Shown here: positions 31,009-39,260 of the stretch, one piece after another | Numbering within the stretch: the first letter of the stretch is position 1 | Layout of the letters: every line of letters starts with the position of its first letter | Source of the DNA: an uncultured Oscillospiraceae bacterium | GTDB taxonomy: Bacteria; Bacillota; Clostridia; Oscillospirales; Oscillospiraceae | Assembly: GCA_944385535.1 (NCBI GenBank) | Contig: CALWXR010000020.1 | Location: 1-44,437, forward strand | Direction of reading: 5' to 3' | Length of the DNA stretch: 44,437 nt | Program-made: the position numbers and the translations under genes | The notes under the pieces: model-generated | Database searches by the model: none | Told to the model about the DNA's origin: nothing | What the model saw: only the letters and a program-made list of their open reading frames with translations

Positions 31009-32199
31009 TTACTTGGCGGCGCTTACCAGGGCGGCGGTGTCCTGGGCGATCATCAGCTCTTCGTTGGTGGGGATGACCCAGACGGTAACCTTGGAATCGT
31101 CGGTGGAGATGATGGCCTCCTTACCCCGGACCTGGTTCTTCTCGGGATCGATCTTCACGCCCAGGTATTCCAGCCCGGCGCAGATCCGCGCGCGCATAGA
31201 GGCAGAGTTCTCGCCCACGCCGGCAGTGAACACCAGGCAGTCCAGACCGCCCAGAGCGGCAGCGTAGGAGCCGATATACTTACGGGTCTCGTAGGCGAAC
31301 TTGTCCAGGGCCAGCTGGCAGTTCTCGTTGCCGTTTTCCGCGCCCTCTTCAATGTCACGGAAGTCGGAGGAAACGCCGCTGATGGCCAGCACGCCGGACT
31401 TCTTGTTCAGCATGTTCAGGCACTCGTCAGCGCTCATGCCGTACTTGTTCATGATGAACTGCACCACGGCGGCGTCCAGATCGCCGGAGCGGGTGCCCAT
31501 GGGAACACCGGCCAGAGGGGTCAAGCCCATGGAGGTGTCCTGGCACTTGCCGTCCTTCACAGCGGACAGGGAGGAGCCGTTGCCCAGGTGGCAGTTGACA
31601 ATCTTGATATCCTTGGTGCCCATGAGCTCGATGGCCCGCTTGGTCACATACTTGTGGGAGGTGCCGTGGAAGCCGTAGCGGCGGATGGAGTCGTTCTCAT
31701 AGTACTCGGTGGGGATGGCGTACCGGTAAGCCACAGGAGGCATGGTCATGTGGAAAGCGGTGTCGAACACAGCCACCTGGGGGGTGCTGGGCATGACCGC
31801 CTGGCAGGCGCGAATGCCCATCAGGTTGGCGGGGTTGTGCAGGGGGCCCAGGGGAATGCACTTCTCAATGGCCTTGATCACGTCGTCATTGATGATGCAG
31901 GAATCGAAGAATTCCATACCGCCATGGAGGACACGATGGCCCACGGCGTCGATCTCATCGGTGGACTTGATCACGCCGTCCACAGGATCCACCAGGATAT
32001 CCAGCACCGCGGCAATGGCCTCGGAGTGGGTGGGCATGGGAATGTCCTTAACCACCTTCTTACCGTTGGCATTGTGGTTCAGGCGGCCGTCGATGTAAAT
32101 GCGCTCGCACAGGCCTTTGGCGGATACCGCACCGGTTTCGGGATCCATGAGCTGATACTTCAGGGAGGAAGAACCGGCGTTAATGATCAAAACATTCAT
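31009..32199 (-). CDS. ackA: Acetate kinase
   Basis: 396 aa, the standard length. It makes ATP and acetate from acetyl phosphate. Seen: VLIINAGSSSLKYQL at the N-terminus, AVGHRVLHGG, VFDTAFHMTMPP, GFHGTSHKYVTKRA, NCHLGNGSSLSAV and the C-terminal FTAGVGENSASMR. No phosphotransacetylase gene is adjacent. The promoter lies at 32272-32300 and a terminator follows at 30966. It is divergent from tmcAL. Confidence 0.98.
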   Translation of the reverse strand: MNVLIINAGSSSLKYQLMDPETGAVSAKGLCERIYIDGRLNHNANGKKVVKDIPMPTHSEAIAAVLDILVDPVDGVIKSTDEIDAVGHRVLHGGMEFFDSCIINDDVIKAIEKCIPLGPLHNPANLMGIRACQAVMPSTPQVAVFDTAFHMTMPPVAYRYAIPTEYYENDSIRRYGFHGTSHKYVTKRAIELMGTKDIKIVNCHLGNGSSLSAVKDGKCQDTSMGLTPLAGVPMGTRSGDLDAAVVQFIMNKYGMSADECLNMLNKKSGVLAISGVSSDFRDIEEGAENGNENCQLALDKFAYETRKYIGSYAAALGGLDCLVFTAGVGENSASMRARICAGLEYLGVKIDPEKNQVRGKEAIISTDDSKVTVWVIPTNEELMIAQDTAALVSAAK

Positions 32200-32271
32200 T
32201 GGGGGATGCCTCCTACTAAATAATTATTTGCTTTTTAACTAAAGTGTGGTATGATAACCATAGCTGAAATT

Positions 32272-32300
32272 ATTATAGTTCATTTTTTTCGATTTCTCAA
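32272..32300 (-). promoter_or_regulatory. Sigma-A promoter of ackA
   Basis: Minus strand: TTGAGA (32295-32300), 17 nt, TATAAT (32272-32277). The leader of about 65 nt ends in TAGGAGG before the start. Confidence 0.7.
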
Positions 32301-32339
32301 GTCCTAATAAGAATTTTTTTGAAAAAAGGAGGGAAAGTC

Positions 32340-33494
32340 ATGCATACCGTGGGAATCGTCTGCGAATATAACCCACTGCACCTGGGACATCAAAAGCAGA
32401 TTCTCAGGATCCGGGAGATCTTCGGGCAGGATACCGGCGTGGTGTGCGCTATGAGCGGGAACTTTGTCCAGCGGGGCGCGCCGGCCATCATCGACCAGTC
32501 CCTCCGGGCAAAAGCCGCGGTATATTGCGGCGCGGATCTGGTGCTGGCCCTGCCGGTGACAACCTCCCTGTCCTCCGCGGAGGGATTTGCCTCCGGGGGC
32601 GTATCCGTTCTGGCAAAGATGTGCGATACCCTCTGCTTTGGGGCGGAGAACCCGGACAAGACCGCCCTGCTTCAGACCGCGCAAGCCCTGCTGCGGGATG
32701 ACTTTCCGCCCCTTCTGCGCCGGGAGCTGGAAAAAGGCTGCTCCTTCCCCGCCGCCCGGCAGGCGGCTCTGGCAGCCATGGGCGCGGATACCACCGTTCT
32801 CACCCAGCCCAATAACATTTTGGCTGTGGAATACTGCAAAGCCATTCTTTCCCAAAAGGTCTCCCTGGAGCCTCTGCCCATTTTGCGAAAAGGCAGCTAT
32901 CACGCGGAGATCATTGATGAAGAAAACCCCTCCGCCACCGCCGTGCGCAGCCTGATGCTCAACGCCTACAACTGGCGATTGAGCGTTCCAAAAGCCGCCC
33001 TCCCTATTTTCGAGAATGCGCCTCTGCACAGCACCGCCGCCGGTGAACGGGCCGTCCTTGCCAGGCTTCGCACCATGACCGATGAAGATTTTGAAGCCCT
33101 TCCCTATGGCTCGGAAGGGCTGTGGCGGAAGCTCATGCACGCATGCCGCCGGGAAGCTTCCCTAGAGCAGATCCTCACTGCGGTGAAAACAAAGCGCTAC
33201 ACCCGCAGCCGTCTGGACCGGATGGTCATGTGCGCCTTCTTAGGGATCACCCGGGAGGCTATGAACATCCCGCCCTCCTATATCCGGGTACTGGCTTTTA
33301 ACGACAGGGGCCGGGCCATATTAAAGCAGGCAAAGCAGCAGGCTGTGTATCTTAATCCCGGGGAATCCCTGGATCACCCATGCTGGGAACTGGAAAAACG
33401 GTGCGGCGATTTGTACGGCCTGTTTGCCATCGGCCAGCCGGAGCCCCCGGACGCGGAAGCCCGGCGCCGTATCTTTTATCAAGGGAAGCTCTGA
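32340..33494 (+). CDS. tmcAL: tRNA(Met) cytidine acetate ligase
   Basis: 384 aa. A nucleotidyltransferase domain of the UPF0348/TmcAL family that uses ATP and acetate to make N4-acetylcytidine at the wobble base of elongator tRNA-Met. Seen: GIVCEYNPLHLGHQKQI with the HxGH-type motif, MSGNFVQRGAPAI, GADLVLALPV and FGAENPD, then PNNILAVEYCKAI. The ATG at 32340 has GGAGG 7 nt upstream; a TTG at 32319 is in frame but unsupported. Its use of acetate fits its place beside ackA. The stop lies inside an inverted repeat (33483-33544). Confidence 0.93.
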   Translation: MHTVGIVCEYNPLHLGHQKQILRIREIFGQDTGVVCAMSGNFVQRGAPAIIDQSLRAKAAVYCGADLVLALPVTTSLSSAEGFASGGVSVLAKMCDTLCFGAENPDKTALLQTAQALLRDDFPPLLRRELEKGCSFPAARQAALAAMGADTTVLTQPNNILAVEYCKAILSQKVSLEPLPILRKGSYHAEIIDEENPSATAVRSLMLNAYNWRLSVPKAALPIFENAPLHSTAAGERAVLARLRTMTDEDFEALPYGSEGLWRKLMHACRREASLEQILTAVKTKRYTRSRLDRMVMCAFLGITREAMNIPPSYIRVLAFNDRGRAILKQAKQQAVYLNPGESLDHPCWELEKRCGDLYGLFAIGQPEPPDAEARRRIFYQGKL

Positions 33495-33544
33495 ATCAAT
33501 CGTCTGCTGAGCAGCAGATCTTGCCGGTTTATTCAGAGCTTCCC
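33483..33544. repeat. Long inverted repeat over the tmcAL stop
   Basis: GGGAAGCTCTGAAT (33483-33496) and ATTCAGAGCTTCCC (33531-33544) are perfectly complementary over 14 bp. The 34-nt loop carries an inner palindrome TCTGCTGAGCAGCAGA (33503-33518). No T-tract follows, so it is not a typical terminator; it lies 22 nt before the yitT start. Confidence 0.6.
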
Positions 33545-33566
33545 AAAAAACAGAAAGGAACCATTC

Positions 33567-34190
33567 ATGTTAAAACTCAACCCCGTAAACTGTCTCATCG
33601 CCTTTTTCGCCTCCTGCTTTCAGGCCTTCGGCATGTACAATATCCACGCCCTTGCAGACGTTACCGAAGGGGGCGTGTACGGCCTGATCTTACTTTTGAA
33701 CCACTGGCTCCATATCTCCCCCGCCATTTCCAGCTTCCTGCTCAACGCCGCCTGCTATGCCCTGGGCTGGCACACCCTGGGCAAAACCTTCCTGGCCTAT
33801 TCCGTCATCGCCACCTGCGGCTACTCCACAGCCTATGCGGTCTGTGAGCAGTTCCCGCCCCTTTGGCCGGAGATCGCCGATATGCCCCTGGCCGCCGCCA
33901 TTTTAGGGGCGCTGTTCATTGGCATCGGCGCGGGACTGTGCGTCCGGGCCGGGGGCGCCACCAGCGGCGACGACGCTCTGGTCATGAGCATCCACCATCT
34001 TACCGGAATCGGGGCGGAAAAGATCTACCTGATCAGCGACCTGGTAGTGCTTGCGCTTTCTTTAAGCTACATTCCGGTGATCCGGATCGTGTACTCCTTG
34101 CTTACGGTGATCCTCTCCGGCCAGATCATAGGCTGGATTCAGCGGATCCCCGTCCCCAAGTGGGCAAAACGGGCCCCTCAAGGGGAATAA
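33567..34190 (+). CDS. YitT/YczE-type membrane protein
   Basis: 207 aa with five membrane segments: about residues 5-27 (CLIAFFASCFQAFGMYNI), 38-60, 63-85, 107-130 (AAAILGALFIGIGAGLCV) and 150-180. The motif RAGGATSGDDALVM after the fourth helix is the signature of the YitT group; the C-terminal DUF2179 domain of full YitT proteins is missing. Function unknown. AAAGGAAC precedes the ATG. Confidence 0.82.
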   Translation: MLKLNPVNCLIAFFASCFQAFGMYNIHALADVTEGGVYGLILLLNHWLHISPAISSFLLNAACYALGWHTLGKTFLAYSVIATCGYSTAYAVCEQFPPLWPEIADMPLAAAILGALFIGIGAGLCVRAGGATSGDDALVMSIHHLTGIGAEKIYLISDLVVLALSLSYIPVIRIVYSLLTVILSGQIIGWIQRIPVPKWAKRAPQGE

Positions 34191-34246
34191 TTAAAAAGCG
34201 CTGTCTTGGGCTCGGTGGTCGTAAAACAGTAAAATGTAATTTTCTT

Positions 34247-34284
34247 GGAACAGGCATGATTTCGGTCATGCCTGTTCCGCTTTT
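34247..34284 (+). terminator. Terminator after yitT-like gene
   Basis: GGAACAGGCATGA (34247-34259), loop TTTCGG, TCATGCCTGTTCC (34266-34278), then GCTTTT. It overlaps the end of the recombinase remnant on the other strand. Confidence 0.7.
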
Positions 34285-34290
34285 ATCAGT

Positions 34291-34440
34291 TCATCCACGG
34301 GAATGTCCCTTGGCGTTGTCCTCATAGATTTTGATAAACAGGCGGTCAAGCTCCCCTATACGCTTTTCAGCCTGCGCCAGACGCTTCTTTATATACCTAT
34401 GGTTTCCTTGCTTTGCAGGCGAAGCTTTTGCTCCATAAGC
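34291..34440 (-). pseudogene. Fragment of a large serine recombinase (TnpX-like C-terminal region)
   Basis: About 49 codons in one frame encode KKRLAQAEKRIGELDRLF and IKIYEDNAKG, a segment typical of the coiled-coil part (DUF4368-like) of Clostridial serine recombinases. After it the frame is lost; one base shift would continue PVDELIKAEQA to a stop. There is no catalytic domain. It marks a former mobile element next to the AT-richer MazG-like gene. Confidence 0.55.
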
Positions 34441-34457
34441 CTCCTTTGCGATGACAT

Positions 34458-34805
34458 TTACACACAAGTTTGTTGGTTTCTTTTGGATAAAACAAACTGT
34501 TCCAAATTCGTTTTATGATGATACTTTATTGAGGCAGCTTTGTCTTTGCTGATAATAGTATCGTTTATATCAATTCCGTTTAATGCGGCAATAGCAACGG
34601 CATAGTGTATGACATCTGCTAACTCATTGCCCAACTGGAATTGTAAATCCTCATTGTCAGATGATTTCCTGCCGGCTTTTTTATTTAGAACTTCAGCAAC
34701 CTCACCTATTTCTTCAACGAGCTTCATAAATAAACTTTGGTCAATACCGCCATTGCTGTAATGGTCATATAAGTATTCCTCTAATTCCTCTATCGTTACT
34801 TTCAC
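34458..34805 (-). CDS. MazG-like nucleotide pyrophosphohydrolase
   Basis: 115 aa. The all-alpha NTP pyrophosphohydrolase motif is complete: LVEEIGEVAEVLNKK (ExxE) and LGNELADVIHYAVA (ExxD). Such enzymes hydrolyse non-canonical or excess NTPs. The start is a GTG at 34805 with AGGAG 5 nt upstream. The gene is clearly AT-richer than its neighbours, with codons unlike them, and lies beside a recombinase fragment, so it was probably acquired horizontally. Confidence 0.85.
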   Translation of the reverse strand: MKVTIEELEEYLYDHYSNGGIDQSLFMKLVEEIGEVAEVLNKKAGRKSSDNEDLQFQLGNELADVIHYAVAIAALNGIDINDTIISKDKAASIKYHHKTNLEQFVLSKRNQQTCV

Positions 34806-34965
34806 ACCATAACTCCTTTGTGTCTTTTGATTAGTGCTTATATTTTCACTTCGATTCGCTTCCCCGATTATAATCCGGAACCAGGGAAAAAGGCAATAGA
34901 CTTAAAGTTGAATTCCCCTTTCCCGTAGGTTTTCCATCTTCAAAAACTATAAAAACGCAAAAATG

Positions 34966-34995
34966 AGAGGGTACCCAAAACGGATACCCTCTTGT
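34966..34995 (-). terminator. Terminator of the SDR gene
   Basis: AGAGGGTA and TACCCTCT (34966-34973, 34985-34992) form the core stem; on the minus strand CATTTTT follows. It lies 20 nt after the stop at 35013. From 34806 to 34965 no gene is seen. Confidence 0.8.
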
Positions 34996-35012
34996 TTTTC
35001 AGATAAGCAGGC

Positions 35013-35858
35013 TTACACGCCGGAGTAAGCGGCAAAGCCCGCGTCCACAGGCAGAACCACGCCGGTGATGGCGGAGGCAGCCTTGTCGTCGCACAGGAAC
35101 AGGGTGGCGCCGATCAGCTCGTCCGCATCCACGAAGCGGCCGGTGGGGGTGCCGTTCAGGATCTTGGCGCTGCGGGCGGTGGGGGTGCCGTCCTCATTGA
35201 ACAGCAGGGCCTTGTTCTGGGCGGAGACCAGGAAGCCGGGGGCGATGGCGTTGCAGCGGATGCCGCTTCCGGCAAAGTGGGTAGCCAGCCACTGGGTGAA
35301 GTTGGAGATGCCGGCCTTGGCGGCGGAGTAGGCAGGAATCTTGGTCAGAGGGGTATAAGCGTTCATGGAGGAGATGTTCAGAATCACGCCGTGCTTCTTT
35401 TCCACCATATCCTTAGCAAAGGCCTGGGTGGGCAACAGGGTGCCCTGGAAGTTCAGCTTAAACACGAAGTCCACGCCGCTGGGCTGCAGATCGAAGAAAG
35501 TCTTGCAGCCTTCCCAAGCCTCGTGCTGATACTCGTTGTCGGTAGTGGCACGAGGATTGTTGCCGCCGGCGCCGTTGACCAGAATGTCACAGGGGCCCAG
35601 ATCCTTCAGAACGGCCTGGTGCACCTGCTCCAGCATCTCCGGCTCCAGCACGTTGGCCTTGTAGCCTTCCATAACGTAGCCTTCGGCCTTCATCTCGTCA
35701 GCCAGCTTCTTGACCGCGTCCTCATTCAGGTCCAGCGCAGCCACCTTGGCGCCGGACTGGGCGAAGGCACGGGCCATAGCGCCGCAGATCAGGCCGCCGG
35801 CGCCGGTAACAACCACAACTTTGCCGGTGTAATCAATGTTCAGGGGAAGATTAGCCAT
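35013..35858 (-). CDS. SDR-family D-mannonate oxidoreductase (fructuronate reductase)
   Basis: 281 aa short-chain dehydrogenase. Cofactor motif VVTGAGGLICGAMA, NAG motif LVNGAGGNNP, catalytic Ser in LNISSMN and YSAAK. The insert around NNPRATTDNEYQHEAWEG and the adjacent uxuA support the role of reducing D-fructuronate to D-mannonate, as YjmF/UxuB of Bacillus does, feeding mannonate dehydratase. The two genes together form the middle of the glucuronate pathway. It has its own promoter (35929-35957) and a hairpin in its leader. Confidence 0.88.
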   Translation of the reverse strand: MANLPLNIDYTGKVVVVTGAGGLICGAMARAFAQSGAKVAALDLNEDAVKKLADEMKAEGYVMEGYKANVLEPEMLEQVHQAVLKDLGPCDILVNGAGGNNPRATTDNEYQHEAWEGCKTFFDLQPSGVDFVFKLNFQGTLLPTQAFAKDMVEKKHGVILNISSMNAYTPLTKIPAYSAAKAGISNFTQWLATHFAGSGIRCNAIAPGFLVSAQNKALLFNEDGTPTARSAKILNGTPTGRFVDADELIGATLFLCDDKAASAITGVVLPVDAGFAAYSGV

Positions 35859-35890
35859 TTTGAATTACCTCCAAATGTTTTGAAAATGCG

Positions 35891-35912
35891 GGGGATGGCT
35901 TGACCCATCCCC
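35891..35912 (-). promoter_or_regulatory. Leader hairpin of the SDR gene
   Basis: GGGGATGG and CCATCCCC with a 6-nt loop lie between the promoter and the start, about 35 nt before the ATG. No T-tract follows. It may stabilise the message. Confidence 0.45.
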
Positions 35913-35928
35913 ACTTTACTACGAATCT

Positions 35929-35957
35929 ATTATAGTCCATTTGACCATTCAGCGCAA
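35929..35957 (-). promoter_or_regulatory. Sigma-A promoter of the SDR gene
   Basis: Minus strand: TTGCGC (35952-35957), 17 nt, TATAAT (35929-35934). It makes the gene separable from uxuA, which ends at a terminator. Confidence 0.65.
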
Positions 35958-36045
35958 CAGGAAATTCTATCATCTTCACGGATTTGTGCAAAGAGTCAAA
36001 TTTTTCTTCAAATTCCTGTTAAAATATGCCGGGTTTTCTCCGCAA

Positions 36046-36072
36046 AAAAGGAGCGGATGATCCGCTCCTTTT
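36046..36072 (-). terminator. Terminator of uxuA
   Basis: AAAAGGAGCGGA and TCCGCTCCTTTT (36046-36057, 36061-36072) with loop TGA; symmetrical, so it can act in both directions. Confidence 0.88.
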
Positions 36073-36085
36073 CCGTAAATCCGAT

Positions 36086-37186
36086 TTACACAGTGGTTTT
36101 CTTGCCTTCCAGCTTGTCCAGCATATCCCACACGCCCAGCATATACATAACGCCCAAAGCGCGATCATACAGGCCGTAGCCGGGACGGACATTGCCGGGG
36201 CCTTCATCCCACAGATGACGGCCATGGTCAGGACGGATGTAGCCCTCAAAGCCGCAGTCGTGGTAAGCCTTCAGAATGTCCAGAATGCCGGTATCGCCGT
36301 CGCAGTCCCGGTGGGAGGCTTCGGAGAAGTCGCCGTTGGGGAAGTGCTTGACGTTGCGGATGTGGGCAAAGGCGATCCGGTCGCAGTGCTTGCGAACGAT
36401 GTCCGCCACGTTGTTGTTGGGATCGGCGTTCAGAGAGCCGGAGCACAGGGTCAGGCAGTTGTAGGGATCGTCTACCATGCTCAGGAACCGGTCAATGTTC
36501 TCGGCATTGATCAGCAGGCGGGGCAGGCCGAAGATATCCCATGGGGGATCGTCCATGTGAATGGCCATTTTGATGCCGGTCTCGTGACAGGTGGGCATCA
36601 ACGCCTCCAGGAAGTACTTCAGGTTGGCCCACAAAACCTCATGGTCAACACCGGCGTAATCCTTAAACAGCTGATCCAGCTTGGCCATCCGTTCCGGCTC
36701 CCAGCCGGGGAAGGACATGTTGTACTTCTCGGTGAAGTCCAGAATGTACTTGGCCATGGCGTTGTAGTCGTCCTGAATCATATCCTTCTGGTAGAACAGC
36801 GCGGTGCTGCCGTCGCCCACAGGATGGAACAGGTCGGAACGGGTCCAGTCAAAGATGGGCATGAAGTTGTAGCAGATCACCTTCACGCCGAACTTTGCCA
36901 GGTTGCGCATGGTAGTCTTGTAGTTCTCAATGTACATATCCCGGGTAGGCTTACCGATCTTAATGTCATCGTGAACGTTTACAGACTCCACAACGTCCAT
37001 ATTAAAGCCGTAAGGCTCCAGCTGCTTCTGAACCTCAGCGATCTCCTCTACTTCCCAGACCTCGCCGGGCATCTTGTGATGCAGCGCCCAGACAATGCTG
37101 GTCACGCCGGGGATCTGCTTGATATCGGAAAGCTTGATCTTGTCATTGCCTTCGCCATACCAACGGAAACCCATTTGCATAGGCAT
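36086..37186 (-). CDS. uxuA: D-mannonate dehydratase
   Basis: 366 aa. It converts D-mannonate to 2-keto-3-deoxygluconate. Seen: MGFRWYGEGNDKIKL at the N-terminus, VESVNVHDDIKIG, CYNFMPIFDWTRSD, and the metal and active-site segments HMDDPPWDIFG, HIRNVKHFPNGDF and IRPDHGRHLWDE. The ATG at 37186 has GGAGG 7 nt upstream; upstream ATGs at 37192 and 37219 are less well placed. Next gene on the strand is the SDR for the previous pathway step. KDG kinase and aldolase are not in the window. Confidence 0.96.
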   Translation of the reverse strand: MPMQMGFRWYGEGNDKIKLSDIKQIPGVTSIVWALHHKMPGEVWEVEEIAEVQKQLEPYGFNMDVVESVNVHDDIKIGKPTRDMYIENYKTTMRNLAKFGVKVICYNFMPIFDWTRSDLFHPVGDGSTALFYQKDMIQDDYNAMAKYILDFTEKYNMSFPGWEPERMAKLDQLFKDYAGVDHEVLWANLKYFLEALMPTCHETGIKMAIHMDDPPWDIFGLPRLLINAENIDRFLSMVDDPYNCLTLCSGSLNADPNNNVADIVRKHCDRIAFAHIRNVKHFPNGDFSEASHRDCDGDTGILDILKAYHDCGFEGYIRPDHGRHLWDEGPGNVRPGYGLYDRALGVMYMLGVWDMLDKLEGKKTTV

Positions 37187-37248
37187 GTTCATTCCTCCAT
37201 TACTTGAATTTCCCGTCATTCCAAAGGTAGACAGGTCTTATCATGTAA

Positions 37249-37278
37249 ATTATATCACAAAACCCACCCTGCTGACAA
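37249..37278 (-). promoter_or_regulatory. Sigma-A promoter of uxuA
   Basis: Minus strand: TTGTCA (37273-37278), 18 nt, TATAAT (37249-37254). A perfect 12-bp palindrome CTAAAATTTTAG (37289-37300) lies just upstream of the -35 box and may bind a regulator. Confidence 0.7.
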
Positions 37279-37330
37279 CGAGAGGAACCTAAAATTTTAG
37301 ACAAAAAAACTGCTAAAAATTTATGTAACT

Positions 37331-37375
37331 AAACCAGTTGACGCATGCCATTTTCAATTCCGGGCATACTGGTTT
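37331..37375. promoter_or_regulatory. Dyad in the spoVAC upstream region
   Basis: AAACCAGT (37331-37338) and ACTGGTTT (37368-37375) are perfect complements, with an inner ATGCC (37345-37349) and GGCAT (37363-37367). It could be an operator or an mRNA hairpin that covers the region just before the ribosome-binding site. Confidence 0.4.
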
Positions 37376-37388
37376 CGGAGGGATGGAT

Positions 37389-37826
37389 ATGACGGAAAAG
37401 GAATACGGCGCTCTGGTGGAGGAAATGAGTCCAAAATCCCCCATCGGACGGGACTGTTTTCACGCCTTCTGGATCGGAGGACTGATCTGCACCCTTGGTC
37501 AGCTGTTTATCAACTGGTACAGCGCCCTGGGAATGGAGAAGCAGGACGCCTCCACAGCGGCCTCCATGACTCTGGTGGCTCTGTCGGCCCTGCTTACCGG
37601 GCTGAGCCTGTATGACGATATTGCCAAGCACGCGGGGGCCGGTACTCTGGTTCCCATCACCGGCTTTGCCAATTCCATCGCCGCCCCGGCTGTGGAGTTT
37701 AAGACAGAGGGATTCATCCTGGGCGTAGGCGGCAAAATGTTCACCATCGCCGGGCCGGTACTGGTCTACGGCCTGTCCGCCAGCGTGGTGTACGGCTTTA
37801 TTTACTGGCTCACCAGGTTCTTTTGA
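37389..37826 (+). CDS. spoVAC: Stage V sporulation protein AC (SpoVAC)
   Basis: 145 aa. The sequence matches SpoVAC-type membrane proteins: SPIGRDCFHAFWIGGLICTLGQ, a central GLSLYDDIAKHAGAGTLVPI, TGFANSIAAPAVEFKTEG and a final FTIAGPVLVYG. SpoVA proteins form the channel for dipicolinic acid in the spore inner membrane. SpoVAD and SpoVAE do not follow, so the operon is not complete here. The ATG at 37389 has GGAGGG 6 nt upstream; ATG 37383 abuts it. A terminator follows at 37918. Confidence 0.88.
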   Translation: MTEKEYGALVEEMSPKSPIGRDCFHAFWIGGLICTLGQLFINWYSALGMEKQDASTAASMTLVALSALLTGLSLYDDIAKHAGAGTLVPITGFANSIAAPAVEFKTEGFILGVGGKMFTIAGPVLVYGLSASVVYGFIYWLTRFF

Positions 37827-37917
37827 CCTGAGCCGCCCCGGATCATGGAACAGTATAAATGAAATAGCACAGACGCACCCCTGTGACCCGATAAAGGCAT
37901 CGTTTCCCCTTATGGAA

Positions 37918-37953
37918 AATCCCGGTTTGGTCTTTACCTCACCGGGGTTTTTT
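37918..37953 (+). terminator. Terminator after spoVAC
   Basis: CCCGGT (37921-37926) and ACCGGG (37941-37946) with a 14-nt loop, then GTTTTTT. Confidence 0.7.
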
Positions 37954-37983
37954 GTATATTCCTCCAGATGTGGAAAAAGGTTC

Positions 37984-38012
37984 TTGGCAGAAGGACTTCT
38001 TGGATGTATAAT
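37984..38012 (+). promoter_or_regulatory. Sigma-A promoter of the aminotransferase gene
   Basis: TTGGCA (37984-37989), 17 nt, TATAAT (38007-38012). The leader is about 26 nt. Confidence 0.8.
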
Positions 38013-38044
38013 ACAAAAAAACAATGGATACGGAGGAAGGGCCT

Positions 38045-39211
38045 ATGGATCTGCAATTTGCCCGCCGGATGGATCAGTTCCAACCCGGTATTTTCAATGT
38101 GCTCAACGACAAAAAGAATCAGATGGAAGGTTCCGGCAGAACGGTCTGGAATCTGTCCATTGGCACTCCGGACTTTCAGCCTCAGCCCCATGTGATCCAG
38201 GCGCTCACCGACTGCGCCCGGAACCCCGCCAACTGGGTCTATTCCCTGACAGAGACGGAAGAACTGATCCAGGCCGTTCAGGGCTGGTACAGCAGGCGGT
38301 ACGGCGTGGCGCTTGCCAAAGAGGAGATCCTTTCGGTGTACGGTTCCCAGGAGGGTCTGACCCACATCGGCTGGGCCCTGTGTGATCCTGGGGATATGGT
38401 GCTGTGTCCCAATCCCGGCTATCCCATCTTCGAGATGGGGCCCGCTCTGTGTGGGGCGAAGATTGTCCACTACGATCTTCTTCCGGAAAACGACTATTTG
38501 CCGGATCTGGACGCCATCTCCCCGGAGCTGGCCCAAAGGGCAAAAATGATGGTGGTGTCCTACCCTGCCAACCCGGTGTGTGTGGCCGCCCCCAGAGCCT
38601 TCTATGAACAGCTGGTCGCCTTTGCCAAAAAGTACAATATCATCATCGTCCACGACAACGCCTACTCGGAAATCATCTACGACGGCCGGGAGGGCCTGTC
38701 CTTCCTGTCCATCCCCGGCGCCATGGAGGTGGGTATAGAATTCAACTCCCTGTCCAAAACCTACAATCTCACCGGCTCCCGGATCTCCTTCATCCTGGGC
38801 AGCCGGCAGATCATTCAAAAATTCCGCACGCTGCGCTCTCAGATCGACTACGGCATTTTCCTCCCCATCCAGGCGGCTGCGGCGGCGGCTTTGAACGGCC
38901 CCCAGGATTCGGTGATCCGGCAGCGGAACGAATACCAGGCCCGGCGGGACGCCCTGTGCGGCGGTCTGCGCTCCATTGGCTGGAACGTCCCGGACAGCCA
39001 GGGCAGCATGTTCGTCTGGGCCCCCATCCCGGAAGGGTATGCCGGTTCCGAAGAATTCTGCTTCGCCCTGCTGGAAAAAACCGGCGTTCTATGCACCCCC
39101 GGCTCCGCCTTTGGCTCCAACGGAGAAGGGTATGTGCGCTTCGCTCTGACCAAAAGAGTGGATCAGATCCGTCAAGTGGTGCAGGCGATTCAGGAGGGCA
39201 ATATTCTCTGA
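38045..39211 (+). CDS. Class I/II PLP-dependent aminotransferase
   Basis: 388 aa. Fold-type I aminotransferase: LSIGTPDFQPQPHVIQAL, the cofactor-binding YGSQEGLTHIGWAL, PNPGYPIFEMG, YPANPVCVAA (Asn), HDNAYSEIIYDG (Asp and Tyr), the PLP lysine in SLSKTYNLTGSRISF and the C-terminal Arg in GYVRFALT. It resembles LL-diaminopimelate and alanine-type aminotransferases, but the substrate is not certain. The ATG at 38045 has GGAGGAAGG upstream; ATG 38024 is in frame but precedes it. Confidence 0.9.
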   Translation: MDLQFARRMDQFQPGIFNVLNDKKNQMEGSGRTVWNLSIGTPDFQPQPHVIQALTDCARNPANWVYSLTETEELIQAVQGWYSRRYGVALAKEEILSVYGSQEGLTHIGWALCDPGDMVLCPNPGYPIFEMGPALCGAKIVHYDLLPENDYLPDLDAISPELAQRAKMMVVSYPANPVCVAAPRAFYEQLVAFAKKYNIIIVHDNAYSEIIYDGREGLSFLSIPGAMEVGIEFNSLSKTYNLTGSRISFILGSRQIIQKFRTLRSQIDYGIFLPIQAAAAAALNGPQDSVIRQRNEYQARRDALCGGLRSIGWNVPDSQGSMFVWAPIPEGYAGSEEFCFALLEKTGVLCTPGSAFGSNGEGYVRFALTKRVDQIRQVVQAIQEGNIL

Positions 39212-39219
39212 TCGTCCCA

Positions 39220-39252
39220 TCCGGTCAGGCCCAAGGGCCTGACCGGGTTTTT
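39220..39252 (+). terminator. Terminator of the aminotransferase gene
   Basis: CCGGTCAGGCC and GGCCTGACCGG enclose a short loop, followed by GTTTTT. Confidence 0.92.
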
Positions 39253-39260
39253 AAGGAAAG

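Noticed and set aside
34303..34518. 71-codon plus-strand ORF
   Set aside because: It lies opposite the recombinase fragment and the end of the MazG gene, with no family resemblance.
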